From the NCBI GenBank assembly GCA_034359265.1, contig CP136894.1, positions 26,814,501-26,878,500 on the forward strand: a DNA stretch of 64,000 nucleotides, read 5' to 3'. The translations under genes were made by a program, and so were the position numbers. A model generated the notes under the pieces. The model was not told where the DNA came from. It saw nothing but the letters and a program-made list of their open reading frames with translations, and searched no databases. Of the stretch, positions 21,131 to 33,232 are shown piece after piece (position 1 is the stretch's first letter; every line of letters starts with the position of its first letter). Source of the DNA: Canna indica. Its lineage: Eukaryota > Streptophyta > Magnoliopsida > Zingiberales > Cannaceae.

Positions 21131-22079
21131 AGTTTAAGATGTATTCGATAATTTTTTTTTTTTAACACAGATAAAAAATCATAATAGGTGATCATACTAG
21201 GACTTAAATTCTAGTTCTCTAGACAATATACAAAATGTTATCATCAACTGTGCTACTCACAGTTGACTTAAAAATATTATTGATAGTATATTTAAAAATA
21301 TTGCAACCCTTAGCTTCTACCCATGGGGAATGTTTTGGTCAGTTGAAAAATATATAAGATGCAAGCGGGAAAATAGAGTTTTATAAATTCACCAACAAAA
21401 CATATATTCATTAGTGATTCAATGGGTGATACCAACAAATAGATCCATTGCTAATAAAACCATCGGTAAAACCTATTTTCTTATAGTACTAGTACTCAAA
21501 TTCCTATTTAAGGCAATGTATAATATTATAGGGATAAAGCATTATCAAATATGATGAGAGAAGAGTCGATGTTGGTGTTGACACGACCACAATCTTAGTA
21601 ATGGTAACATATGGTGCAATAAACGGGTACAATCTTCGTGCACAATCTAAAAGTAAATATATAAAAAATGGAATATATATAAGAAAGATAATTCCCACAA
21701 CCTCCATGATTGCATTAAAGTATATTACTACTTCGAAAAATATCCAATTAACCTAAGATTTCATACTATCATTACATTATAGTAACACTATCTCTCTCTA
21801 TCATTTACAAAAGAAGAGAGTAGTTGTTCCTGCACACGATAGTGACCGCAAATAAGTGAATTGCACAACAACATAAATCACCCAAGTTTTCACAAATTCA
21901 ATATTAGTGTGTTTCTGATTAGGTTCCTTCCTACTATAGGTCGCTTCTAATTTATTTTAGGAAAAACATACTTATATTTATCACGAGGTTTGAAAAGTAC
22001 AAGTAGAAAAGAGATAGCAAATAAAAAAATTATAGCAATAACAAAGAAGGCATAAATAACACAACTTAGCAAGATAAAC
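21131..22079. other. Intergenic sequence with a poly-T run
   Basis: No gene is seen. A run of T at about 21150-21163 could be the poly-A tail of a minus-strand retroposon, possibly the LINE to its right, but about 900 bp separate it from LINE coding sequence. Text at 21180-21270 (ATCATCAACTGTGCTAC) resembles the end of the SINE-like candidate at 47650-47800. Confidence 0.35.
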
Positions 22080-22207
22080 AGAAAAAGTTGGCAACCTCGG
22101 TAGCCAAGGTAACAAGAGAGATTTCGACCCTGATGAAACATCAATTGTTCCGTTCGCACCAAATCTTCCAACGCCAGGTTATTGAAGCTTTAAACATCTT
22201 GAGAACA

Positions 22208-25125
22208 TCAGCCCGCGGAGTATTTGAAATTACCGCCCATGGTATAAAATTGATGTGGAATCAATTGATCGATGTTAATGAGACCAAGAAATCGTCTCCA
22301 CCCCACTAGGGTGAAAGGGCATGACTCGAAGAGATGCGAGTGAGACTCCAAATTAGATCTACATAGTTCACAAACGGAATCAATGTTCATGCCATGAGCA
22401 ATGAGACGATCCTTCGTATGTAGTCGTTTCTTGTAGTTGAATTAGTTAAAAATTGACACTGAGATCGAGCAATCCTTTTGCCAAGGATATAGAGCTCTAC
22501 AATCAAACACGCCCCAAAAATTAAGAAGGTTGTAGAGAGATCTGGTAGTGAAAATCCCGGACATGCTCCATTTCCATGTGAGTGCATCGTTACCGACATT
22601 ATTAAGAATACCCTCTCGATCCTTTGCAAGAGCCAACACATCACCCATAGTTAGAGAAGTTAATGTTCCAACCCTCGACAAGTCCAGAGGTATAGTAGTA
22701 TTTCGCATTAGCAATATTTGTTGATGGGGACGTAGTAAGGTCATATAAGTTGGGGTATACGTCCTTCAGAGCGTAGTTTCCAGACCAAGAATCATGCCAA
22801 AGACTAGTTCAAAGTCCCGAACCAACTAAAATTTTGGTGGAGAATTTGAAGATTTCCGAGAGAGAGATGATACCCTTCCAAACATGTGAAAGTTGTGTTC
22901 TGTCACACGCGCCCATCCCCAAGGAAAGTGGATAGAGTGCCCAAATCAGATTCGGCCAGAGGAGGCGTTCATACTGCCAAAGTTTCCAAAGCCAACTATC
23001 AAGTCTAGCTTAATTATGTAGATGAGTATCAAGCAATCCGAGACCACCAAGAGACTTGTCGGCGAGTAGAGAGTCCCAACAGATCATACTTTTGCCTCGA
23101 CAATTAGCTTCCCTAACACCACACCAGAAAAATGCCTTCGCCTCGACTCGAATTGTTTCACAACCCAGGATGGTGCAGAAAAAACATAGAGCATGTATGA
23201 GGCTTGACTAGTCAAGGTACTATTAATTAAAGCAATCCGTCCAACACGCGAGAGAGAACGCCCTTGCCAAGAAGCCAGTAGTACGTGTATCAAACTTCGA
23301 AATCATCTTGAGCCAACCCACCTTCACTAATTTACCAATCCGGAAAACCAAGATAGTTGAGAGGAAAGGAAGCCATAGAGAGATCACCCCCGATATGGAT
23401 AACAGATGTCTGTTCTAGGTTAATCCAGAGGCCAGAAGCAAGTTCAAAGCATTTGAATAAAAGACAAATATTTCTGAAAATCCTGTCACTAGCATCACAA
23501 AACATAATGAGGTCATCCGCGTATAAGACATGTGTGATTCCACCCAGAATTAGATCATTAAGAGCTCCCCGAAAAAAACCATTTTGAGTCGTGTTACTGA
23601 TTAATCTTGAAAGAGAGTCTGCAATCAAATTGAATAGTATAGGGGAAAGTGGGTTACCCTGATGAATACCCCGCTTGTGATGGAAAGGTTGTCCGGAGGC
23701 ACCATTTACTAGTAGCGAGGAGGTTGTGGATCGTAACAAATGTGAGACAATCGAGATCCACTGAACCGAAAAACCACGGGCCTGAAGAAGTTGTTCAATA
23801 AAGGCCCAGTTGATAGTGTCAAATGCCCATTCGAAGTCAAATTTTATTACACAAACGTCACGGTCTATGTGGTTGCAGGCCGTAATAGTCTCAGATATTG
23901 TCATAAAACAATCCAAAGTACCACGTCCATGTGTAAAAGTACTTTGATTTTTGTCAATCAGGTCAACCATGCAAGGGGCCAGCCTATTTGCAAGGAGTTT
24001 GGAGAAGATTTTAATAATGCTTAGCTCGAGACTGATGGGTCTGAAATCTCTGGTAGTGATGGCCCTTTCCTTTTTCGGTATTAATGTAATCAATGTTGTG
24101 TTCAACCAACTTAGGTCGGCAGGCTGACGAAGAAAATCATTGAGGATTCTACCGACGAAAGGTGAGAGCAGATCCTAGTGCAGTTTATAAAATTCCAAAG
24201 GCAAACCATCAAGGCCCAGAGATTTATAGTTCTTTAATCCCTTGATGATATTTGAGATTTCCAAATTAGAGAAATGCTCAGATAAATTCCTTAAGAGATC
24301 TAGATCATGTGAGTATATATTTTGCCATTGAATCTATAGAAGTGGAGCTCTAGAAGTACCCAAGATGCCCAAGTAATAATTACGAAAACAATAGGCAATT
24401 TCAGTTTGATCCATAAGTGGGTCAGCATCAGATTGGAGGAAGTTAATCCAGTTGCATTTTTTGCGGAAGGAAGCCCAATGATGGAAAAAGTGAGTGTTCC
24501 TATCACCTTCGTTGATCCAACTTTTCTTGGCCCTCTGTCTCCAGTAGGTATCTTCTTCATGATATAATTTATCCAACTCAAGCTTGGAAGATTTATGGAG
24601 GTCGGCCGCCTCCTCAAAAAATGAACCCGATTCAATTTTAGCAAAGAGGGAACCGATCTTGTCATCCAAAAGTTTTCTATTGAGGGCCCAGCTCTTCCTT
24701 TTAAATTTTGTCTAATCCTTAATAACACGTCGAAGCCACATCCAACACTTTATCCAACTATATAAATTCGAACTGGGGGACGTCAAGTTCCCAAGACATA
24801 AGAGCCCCTCCTTCATAATATTCCTGAAATCTAGATAATGCAACCAACATATCTCAACCCGGAATAGTTTAATCATTGGATCATTAAAAGCTTTATGACA
24901 GACCACCAAAGGCGTGTGGTCAGAGAGTTTCCTAAACCCACCAACAACTTTGAGATTTGGGAGATAGTTGATTAGGGACGTATTAACCAGAACATGGTCT
25001 AACTTAGCCAAAGCTGGCACCGCTTGATTGTTAGACCAGGTGTAGGGGGATCCAAAAATTGGAAGCTCAAGAAGGCTACTATCAGCAATAAATTTGGTAA
25101 AGAGTCTGGAATATCTAACAGAGCC
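22208..25125 (-). pseudogene. LINE ORF2: end of endonuclease, reverse transcriptase, zf-RVT domain
   Basis: Starting at 25125 the frame holds the end of the endonuclease (SRLFTKFIADSSLLELP, GSPYTWSNN, and SDHTPLVV with the catalytic SDH). A linker with WINEGDRNTHFFHHWAS (24520-24450) follows. The reverse transcriptase (24105-23332) has IPKKERA, FRPISL, the motif A aspartate in KFDFEWAFDTINW, GIHQGNPLSPILF, and the catalytic YADD in HVLYADDLIMF. A thumb-like segment (SWQGRSLSRVGRIALINS) is at about 23265, then WKWSMSGIFTTRSLYNLL at about 22560, and a CxxC...HLFESCPF zinc motif (zf-RVT) at about 22360-22310. The frame changes several times (near 24110, 23300 and 22750) and carries stops, so it is dead although the catalytic residues survive. 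Confidence 0.85.
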
Positions 25126-26540
25126 TGTTGTGTGAAATCCAACACTAGAAGGAGGGTTGAATAGTATCTGTCCCATTTTCCTATGTTTTCTTCTTACTCA
25201 ATTTTAGCTTCACTTAATGCAATTATTTCATAATGGTGAATATGATCAAATATAAATAGCAATGATAAACAAACAAATAAGCAATACAAACAAGAGTAAT
25301 TATAGTGGTTCGGCCAACTGCCTACTCCACTACCTTGGCTCCTCACCAAGAATTTCTAACCACTACTTTATAGAATCTATGTGTTTCCTTTGAATACAAT
25401 GAGGACACCCTTCTCGTCACTCTGAGAAAACCTCAATCCTATTTACCTGGGCAAAACATAATCCTATAAAGTCACCCTAAGTGTTCCTAGCACACCTAGC
25501 AGCTATCTCAATTAGAGAACAAGTTTACAATAAATGTCAAATACAAAGGAAAGAGCTTTAAGAATTTAAAATGAACCAAGGCTCCTTTCCACCGCCTTCA
25601 CGTCTCCAACTTGCAAGAAGATGGCTATTTGAATTGCAGCAAGACTGAAGAAGCAAGGAATCAGCGCCTGAAGTGAAATGTCGACTGAAGTAGAGGGCGC
25701 ACGCAGTAGTTCGCTCTTTTGAAGGCTTAAGAAACTTCTTTAATGCTCAATAAAAGTAGTTAGAAGAGGATAAAGAAGTCAGGTGGGGGGTATTTATAAC
25801 CCCTCACTCGAACGGCCCATTCAACAGATAAAAAAATAACTGTTGAAGTTGTTCGGTCGTTGGCCGGTCGATCGGTCGGTCGACCGACTGATCGATCGCC
25901 ACTGCGACCGCTGGCTGTATGAGAGAGCTCGATCAATCGACGGGTCGATTGGCTGACAGAAAGATGTCGATCTCACATTCGGTCGACTAGTCGATCGACC
26001 GAATCACTAGAGCTAGGGTCGCGCGATAGGCTATCTCCAATCCGATCGATCGATTGGTTGATCACTAAGCATTTTGCCAAGATTTCGCCTAGGTCGGTCG
26101 ACCGACGCAGCCTTGAATGGCTACTGCCAGATTTTACCGTCAATTGGTCGACCGATCGATCGATCGAACGGTTGCTCAACAGAATACTGCCTTGTTCGGT
26201 CGATCGACCGGTCGATCGAACTCAGGCTGAGGCTGACTTCTTCATGGATTTTTACATGCCTTTTTTTATGGGTTTAGTTACCAAGTTTCAGCTTGGACAA
26301 CTATAAAATTTTGGCTTTGGATAAACTTATCCTAGGGGTATATTACATGAATTCTACTTGATCTAAGCCCGAGCCTTGCTTCACCGTTTCTTTGACAATC
26401 TTTTCTTTCGTCTCATTTGAACGAACTTGGCATGTTTATCGTAACCTCAACCTGAACTCAAAACTTCACACTTTGATTAAATACATGTTTGTTATCATCA
26501 AAATAAAGATCGAGGCTTAAGAGAGACCCTTAAGCCAACA
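25126..26540 (-). repeat. 3' LTR of the SIRE-like element
   Basis: Plus-strand borders are TGTTGTGTGAAATCC and TTAAGCCAACA. It contains GTGGTTCGGCCAACTGCC, the TATA box at 25791-25798 (minus strand) and a palindrome array. Compared with the 5' LTR, its palindrome blocks are slightly more complete (GGTCGATCGGTCGGTCGACC versus GGTCTATCGGTCGGACC). Confidence 0.9.
25852..26220 (-). promoter_or_regulatory. U3 palindrome array in the 3' LTR
   Basis: Blocks of GGTCGATCGACCGG type with spacers GAATGGCTACTGCCAGATTT and AACAGAATACTGCC. The array starts about 55 bp beyond the minus-strand TATA box. Confidence 0.6.
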
Positions 26541-26557
26541 ATCTCCCCCTTTTTGAT
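26541..26557 (-). promoter_or_regulatory. Polypurine tract of the SIRE-like element
   Basis: The complement ATCTCCCCCTTTTTGAT adjoins the 3' LTR. Between here and the RNase H stop (27109) there is only non-coding sequence with several CTCCCCCTATCAATGTGCAT copies. Confidence 0.8.
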
Positions 26558-27108
26558 GATGACAAACATAACATGAGTTTTTAAAGCATAAGTGTTTGTG
26601 AGTTTGAGTTAAGGCATTCATGAGTTAGGGCATGCAAGATATGTAACTTAGCATATGCATTCAACCACTTATGACTCAACATATGCTCCCCCTATCAATG
26701 TGCATATTCAAATACTTATAACTCATCCTATGCTCCCCCTATCAATGTGCATATCATTTTTAACTCTCCCTTAACTATAAAACTCACCCTAACTATATGC
26801 ATCGTGAAAACCAAGTGTGATCTTACTTTTTCTCCCCCTTTTGACATCAATAAAAAAGGGTAATAATTAAGGTATAATTATTGAGTGTAATTATAAAAAC
26901 CAAGAAAGCCACAAAAACCAAGTATCATCTACCACTATAGTCCTTCACATTAATGTAAGCCTATAGAAGACAAACACCAATAGGTCGCAAAGCCCCACTA
27001 CAAAGCAATACATAAGTGTGATGATACTGTATTGAATGCAATTTTTTGAAAAGCATATACATTTTAAAGAAAAACATTTTAATTACTAGGAAAAACACAA
27101 ATTCCTAA

Positions 27109-28600
27109 TTACATCCTTAAATTTGTGAAGCTTTCTTCAACCAAGGGTTTTGTAAATATATCGGCAAGTTGTTTATCGGTGGATACAAATTCTACCGATA
27201 TATTTCCCTTAGTCATATTATCCATAAGAAAATGATGTCTCAAGTCAATATGCTTAGTTCTAGAGTGTAGAATGGGATTTTTGGTTAAATTTATTACACT
27301 AGTATTATCACAATGTATAGGTATGCAAGAATACCTAAGTCCATAGTCTAAAAGGATTTGTTTTATCCAAAGGACTTGCGCACAACAACTAGCCGCAGCG
27401 ATGTATTCCGCTCCGGTAGTTGAAAGCGCAACTGAGTTTTATTTCTTTGAAAACCAAGAAACAAGACTCGCTCTTAAGAATTGACAACACCCACTAGTGC
27501 TTTTTCTATCTACCTTACATCCGACAAAATTAGCGTTCGAAAAATTGATTAAATCAAATGATGTATGACATGGATACTATAATCCTAAGTCAACTGTGCC
27601 CTTTAAATATCTCAATATGTGTTTTACCGCACTTAAATGAGACATCTTAGGGCAAGATTGAAACCTAGCACATACACAAACACTAAACATGTATCAGGTC
27701 TACTTGCGGTTAAATAAAGAAGACTATCAATCATACATCGATATCATTTTTCATCCACTCTAATGCCCTCTTCATCTTTGTCAAGCTTGATGGATGCGCT
27801 CATAGGTGTAGAAGCTATCTTGGCTTCATTCATCCCAAACCTTTTAATGAGCTCCTTTGTGTACTTGGCTTCATTGATGAAGATCCCTTTGTTGGTTTGC
27901 TTGATTTAGAGACCAAGCATGAAGGAGAGTTCTCCCATCATGCTCATCTCAAACTCATCTTGCATACATTTAGCAAACCACTTACAAAGCATTTCATTAG
28001 TAGCACCAAAAATTATGTCATCAATATAAATTTGAACTAATAACATGTCATTTTCATGATGCTTAATGAAAAGTGAAACGACGGCTTTTTCAATATCAAA
28101 ACCTTGTTCAATTAGGAAAATTGAAAGTCTTTCATACCAAGCCCTAGGGGCTTGTTTTAAACCATATAATGCTTTTTTAAGTTTGAAAACATGGTTTGGA
28201 AACTCAAAACTTTCAAATCCGGGGGGTTGTTCAACATAAACTTCTTCATTAATAAAACCATTTAAAATGCATTTTTTACATCCATTTGAAAAAGTTTAAA
28301 ACCCTTAAAGCTAGCATATGCCAAAAGCATTCTAATTGCTTCTAATCTAGCTACGGGAGCATACGTTTCATTATAGTCTATTCCTTCTTATTGATTGTAC
28401 CATGTGCCACTAACCTAGCTTTGTTTCTAATAACCAATCCTTCTTCATCTAGCTTATTTCTAAATACCCATGTAGTTTCAATTATGGTTTGTTCACTAGC
28501 TCTAGACACTAATTCCCATACATCATTTCCAGCAAATTGGTTGAGTTCTTCTTGCATAGCTAGTACCCAAAACTTATCTTCTATTGCTTCCTTAATGTTC
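27109..28600 (-). pseudogene. copia reverse transcriptase and RNase H, broken
   Basis: The reverse transcriptase begins with AMQEELNQFAGNDVWELV (about 28560) and TTWVFRNKLDEEG, then RNKARLVA. After 28378 the frame shifts repeatedly. The catalytic YIDDIIFG is still readable (YIDD codons at 28029-28018). RNase H is recognised by SATGAEYIAAASCCAQ-like text (about 27425-27380), a CDNTS segment, and RTKHIDLRHHF, and ends VEESFTNLRM then TAA at 27111-27109. Multiple stops make it non-functional. The order after integrase defines Ty1-copia. Confidence 0.8.
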
Positions 28601-28689
28601 TTAGGCTCTACTTGAGATACAAAAGCAACATATTGACAAACATTCTTGAGTTTAGAACGTGTTACCACTCCCGTTGAAGGCTCTCCAAT

Positions 28690-29771
28690 GACTTGGTTTA
28701 TTGGATGATCTCTTACCAATCGATATCCTTTAGGGAGAGGTGGTAGAGCTTCTTCTTCATCATCTTCAACTTGAGGTAGATTTAAGGATGGAGGTTCTTC
28801 ATGTTGGGTCTCCTCATTATCTTCATCCTCCACTTCTTTATCATGAAGTGTAAGATCCCCAAGTTCCTCTCCTACATTCACAATCTTCACATTTCTAGAA
28901 GAATCATTAGTTTCATTAAACATGACATGCATGGATTCTTCAACAATCAGTGTTCTACGGTTGTAAACTCTATATGCCTTAGAATTAGTGGAGTAACCTA
29001 GGAAAATCCCTTCATCGGATTTAGAATCAAATTTTCCTAAATTCTCCTTAGTATTTAATATAAAATCTTTGCATCCAAAAACATGAAAATATCTCACATT
29101 TGGGATTTTAGCATTCCAAAACTCAAAAAGTATTTTCTTGATTTTTGATCTCAATAAAACTCGGTTAAGAACATAACAAGAAGTATTTATGGCTTCAGCC
29201 CAAAAATACTTAGGCAAATTATTTTCGCATAGCGTGGTCCTAGCCATTTCTTGTAAAGTTCTATTCTTCCTCTCAACCACCCATTTTGTTGAGGGGTCCT
29301 AGGGGAAGAAAATGTATGTTCAATACCTAAATCATCACAAAACTCGAATTTTTTTTCGTTTTTAAACTCCCCTCCATTGTCACTTCTAGTTTTCAAAATT
29401 AATACTCCCTTTTCATTTGAAACTTTCTTGGCAAATTTTTTGAAAAACTCAAAAGTTTTATTTTTCTTGGCCAAAAAGAAAACCCATGTAAATCTAGAGA
29501 AATCATCAACTAATACATAACAAGATAGCTTTCCACCTAGACTAGCTACATCACATGGACCAAAGAGATCCATGTGCACAAGCTCAAGAATTGTAGATGT
29601 ACTTACATGATTAATGCTATGAAATGAAGATTTAACTTGCTTATCTAGTTGACATGTATCCCAAAGTTTGTCTTTTTCAAATTTTATCTTGGGTAAGCCT
29701 TTAACTAATTCTTTCCTAAATATCTCTTGGATGAGACTAATGCTAGCATGTCCTAGCCTTCTATGCCACAA
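28690..29771 (-). pseudogene. copia integrase with frameshift and lost zinc ligand
   Basis: The zinc-binding N-terminus WHRRLGHASISLIQ is present. In the second half of the HHCC motif the first cysteine reads tryptophan (LWDTCQ instead of the usual CxxC), so zinc binding is probably lost. The catalytic core keeps its first aspartate (HMDLFGP) and second aspartate (RSDNGGEF). A single-base frameshift just after TPQQNG, near 29280, separates it from the ERKNRTLQEMA segment carrying the catalytic glutamate. Downstream come YFHVFGCKDF and the GKFDSKSDEGIFLGYS element of the copia integrase C-terminus, then an acidic linker. Confidence 0.85.
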
Positions 29772-29779
29772 TCAAGAGT

Positions 29780-30170
29780 CATTCTCCATGACAACTAAGC
29801 ATCTAACATGAGGATTTGGCAAGACATTTAATTCTAAGGTGTATACATTTTCTTGTCTATTTCCAATAAACATGATATCATTTGATGGTGCACTTCTAAT
29901 AATATATTTAGATGCTTCAAAAACAATTGTGTATCCATTGTCACATAATTATGATATGTTAATCAAATTATGTTTTAACCCATCAACTAATAAAACATTC
30001 GTAATGCATGGGTAAGGGAGTATACCTATGTCACCAATGCCAACAATCTTACCTTTGGCATTGTCTCCAAATGTGACATGTCCTCCATCTTTACTTGATA
30101 GGGTTGCAAATAAATTGATGTCACCTGTCATGTTATTTGAGCAACCGCTATTCAATATCCAAGTGCTTCT
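29780..30170 (-). pseudogene. copia aspartic protease with catalytic Asp changed to Asn
   Basis: The active-site segment reads WILNSGCSNNMTGD. Copia proteases have D in the DSG triad, but codon 30152-30150 encodes asparagine, so the enzyme cannot cleave the polyprotein. An in-frame TAA lies about ten codons upstream. Downstream the frame has GGHVTFGDNAKGKIVGIG and a VLLVDGLKHNLINIS segment, both standard for this domain. Confidence 0.85.
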
Positions 30171-30179
30171 ACTTGGTTA

Positions 30180-31747
30180 AGGATGCTTCTCCATCTGCAA
30201 AAGGAGAAGAAACTTTCTTAGGTACCCAAATTTCCTTGGGTCCTTGAGTGTTAGTCAATTTTGGAATCCATGTAAATCTTGCATGTGGGTTCCTTCTCAA
30301 TGCGCAATCCTTGGCCATATGGCCAAATATGCCACACGAAAATCAATTTCCATTAAATTTTCTTCTAGTGTGTGTGAGCATGAAATTGTGATGATTTCTT
30401 TTTGTGAACAACCTTTGGCATGACTTTTTGGATGGTTGTCATTTTTTCATTAAGCATGCAAAGTTCCTTTTTTAATGTTAGCATGCTATCATTTAGATGC
30501 TCTACTTGATCACATAAATACTTATTTTCATTCTCTAGTTTTTGGTTGTCAATCTCTAAGTCCTTCTTAGCTTTTTCTAGGGTGCATGTTTCTTCCTTAA
30601 GGGTGTCTATTTCTTTTCTTAGGGCATTGCATGAAAGTAATAAACTATCATTCTCAAGTTCTAAAGATCTATTATCCTTTTTGAGATCTCTAATTTTTCT
30701 CCTAATGGCATTGAATTCATCATGCATTTGCTCAAATTCATTTTCTAGCTCTTCTTGAGTAAATGAAACTTCACCAAAAATAAATTTTACCTCATCATCC
30801 TTTGCCATCAAGCAAAGGTTTGCCTTTTCACTTTTTGCTTCTTCTTCACTCGATGAGGCCTCGCTTTCATCCCATGTGGCCATCATTGCCTTCTTCTTCT
30901 TCTTGTATTTTTCTTTCTTGTGAGGGTTGGAGGTGGAGGCCATCTTGAGAAGTCGGCAATCCTTCCTTAGGTGCCCGGTCTTGTTGCAATGGTAGCAAGT
31001 GTAGCCTCCTCTTCCCTTCCTCATGCCTCCCCTCATGAAGCTCATGAATCTTCTTGCGAGCATCACAATTCTTCAAGATCATCCGTCTCTTCCTCGGATG
31101 ACGATGATTCTTCTGCTCGATGTGATGCTCTTAAGGCAATGGTCTTGCCTTTGGGGACATCTTCCTCTTGGTATTGCTTCATGTGGGTCTCATGTGTCAT
31201 GAGAGACCCAATGAGCTCATCTTCAAAGTGCTCAAATCCTTGGCTTCCATGATGGCTGTCACCTTGGGCTCCCTAGATTTTGGAAGGGAACGAAGGAGTT
31301 TCCTTACCTTCTTCTCTTCTTTTATTTCCCTCCCAAGGTTAGCTAAGCCATTCATAATATTTTAAAATCTAGCATGCATGGAATCAATGGACTCATGTGA
31401 AAGCATCTTAAACATTTCATAATCATGCATGAGTAAGTCACATCATGGGTGGTCTCTAGGCCCTTCTATACTTCATATGTTGACTTACACGTAGAAATCC
31501 TATTGAATTCATTAATTGATAAGCCGCAATATAAAGCATTGACGACCTTTGCATTTGCATTGAAAAGCTTAATTTCTTCTTGGTCCCATTGGTCCATATC
31601 CTTATTGGGTTGTTTATACTCTACTAGGATCATCCTCCATACATCCATGACTAGGGATTGAAGGAAGCCATTTATGCGGATCTTCCAATAGGCATAGTTG
31701 TTCCCATCGAATAGTGGTGGAGTATGAGTAGAGGACCCTTGAGCCAA
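30180..31747 (-). pseudogene. copia gag with two zinc knuckles around a coiled coil
   Basis: The start MAQGSSTHTPPLFDGNNYAYWK is shortened here to its core: PLFDGNNYAYW is the DUF4219/UBN2-type gag N-terminus. The middle part is frameshifted (31460-31070). The nucleocapsid then gives CYHCNKTGHLRKDC, an acidic LCLMAKDDE segment, and about 110 residues of heptad-rich coiled coil. A second knuckle (CGIFGHMAKDC, about 30330-30295) has its first cysteine codon turned into TGA. The following GPKEIWVPKK leads into protease. ATG at 31747 lies 61 bp after the primer site, a plausible start. Confidence 0.85.
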
Positions 31748-31807
31748 TTGGATTTCAAAGACATCTTGACTTGAAGGAAAGATGGTTAAATCTTGACCTA
31801 CGACCTT

Positions 31808-31819
31808 GCTCTGATACCA
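31808..31819 (-). promoter_or_regulatory. Primer binding site (tRNA-Met)
   Basis: On the minus strand TGGTATCAGAGC follows the 5' LTR end by two bases. This sequence is the standard primer site for initiator methionine tRNA in plant copia elements. Confidence 0.9.
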
Positions 31820-31821
31820 AA

Positions 31822-33232
31822 TGTTGTGTGGAATCCGACACTAGAAGGGGGGGTTGAATAGTGTCTGTCCCCTTTTCCTATGTTTTCTTCTTACTCAATT
31901 TTAGCTTCACTTAATGCAATTGTTTCTTAATGGTGAATATGATCAAATATAAATAGCAATGATAAACAAGCAAATAAACAATGCAAACAAGAGTAATTAT
32001 AGTGGTTCGGCCAACTGCCTACTCCACTACCTTGGCTCCTCACCAAGGATTTCTAACCACTACTTGAATCTATGTTTCCATTTGAATACAATAAGGACAC
32101 CCTTCTCACCACTCTGAGAACACCTCAATCCTATTCACCTAAACAAAATACAATCCTATAAAGTCACCCTAAGTGTTTCCTAGCACACCTAGCAGCTATC
32201 TCAATCAGAGAACAAGTTTACAATAAATATCAAATACAAAGGAAAGAGCTGTAAGAATTTAAAATGAACCAAGGCTCCTTTCCACCGTCTTCATGTCTCC
32301 AACTTGCAAGAAGATGACTCTTTGAATTGCAGCAAGACTGAAGAAGCAGGGAATCAGCGCCTGAAGTGAAATGTCGACTGAAGCAGAGGGCGCGCGCAGT
32401 AGTTCGCTCTTTTGAAGGCTTAAGAAACTTTTTTAATGCTCAATAAAACTAGTTAGAAGAGGATAAAGAAGTTAGGTGAGGGGTATTTATAAATCCTCAC
32501 TCGAATGGCCCGTTCAACGAATAAAAAAATAGCTGTTGAAGCCGTTCGATTGCTGGCCGGTCTATCGGTCGGACCGACTGATCGATCGCCACTGCGACCG
32601 CTGGCTGTATGAGAGAGCTCGGTCGACCGATGGGTCGACCGACTGACGAAAAGATGTCGATCCCACATTCGGTCAACCAGTCGGTCGACCGAATCACTGG
32701 AGCCAGGGTCATGCGACAGGCTATCTCCAATCCGGTCGACCGATTGGTCAATCGCTAAGCATTTTGCCAAGATTTTGCCTCGGTCGATCGACCGACGCAG
32801 CCTTGAATGGCTACTGCCAGATTTTATCGTCATTCGGTCAACCGACCAGTCGACCGAATAGTTGCTCAGCAGAATACTACCTTGTTCGGTCGATCGAACT
32901 CAGGCTAAGGCTGACTTCTTCATGGATTTTTACATGCTTTTTTTTATGGGTTTAGTTACCAAGTTTCAACTTGGATAACTTTACAATTTTGGCTTGGGAT
33001 AAACTTATCCTTGGGGTATATTACATGAATTCTACTTGATCTAAGGCCGAGCCTTTCTTCACTATTTTTCTTCTTCCGTTTCTTTGACGATCTTTTCTTT
33101 CGTCTCATTTGAACGAACTTGGCATGTTTATCGCAACCTCAACTTGAACTCAAAACTTCACACTTGGATTAAATACATGTTTGTTATCATCAAAATAAAG
33201 ATCGAGGCTTAAGAGAGACCCCTAAGCCAACA
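31822..33232 (-). repeat. 5' LTR of the SIRE-like element
   Basis: Plus-strand borders are TGTTGTGTGGAATCC and CCTAAGCCAACA. The TATA box lies at 32484-32491 (minus strand). Confidence 0.9.
32545..32898 (-). promoter_or_regulatory. U3 palindrome array in the 5' LTR
   Basis: The same block order as in the partner LTR, but some blocks are shorter and the last one lacks its second half (GGTCGATCGAAC). Confidence 0.6.

Larger units (their letters stand above)
25126..33232 (-). mobile_element. Complete SIRE-like Ty1-copia element, 8.1 kb, inactivated
   Basis: It has two LTRs of 1415 and 1411 bp, a tRNA-Met-type primer site, gag, protease, integrase, reverse transcriptase, RNase H and a polypurine tract, in copia order (integrase before reverse transcriptase). 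The bases just outside are GAGCC on the left and AAGCC on the right, a 5-bp duplication with one change. Over the first 170 bp the two LTRs differ at about a dozen positions by eye, mostly transitions, so the insertion is not recent. Long gag with two zinc knuckles around a coiled coil supports SIRE/Maximus. No env-like ORF lies between RNase H (ends 27109) and the LTR. Confidence 0.9.

Noticed and set aside
21150..21163. Poly-A tail of the LINE
   Set aside because: It is in the right orientation but about 900 bp beyond the last LINE coding sequence, with unrelated text between. It is kept only as a possibility.
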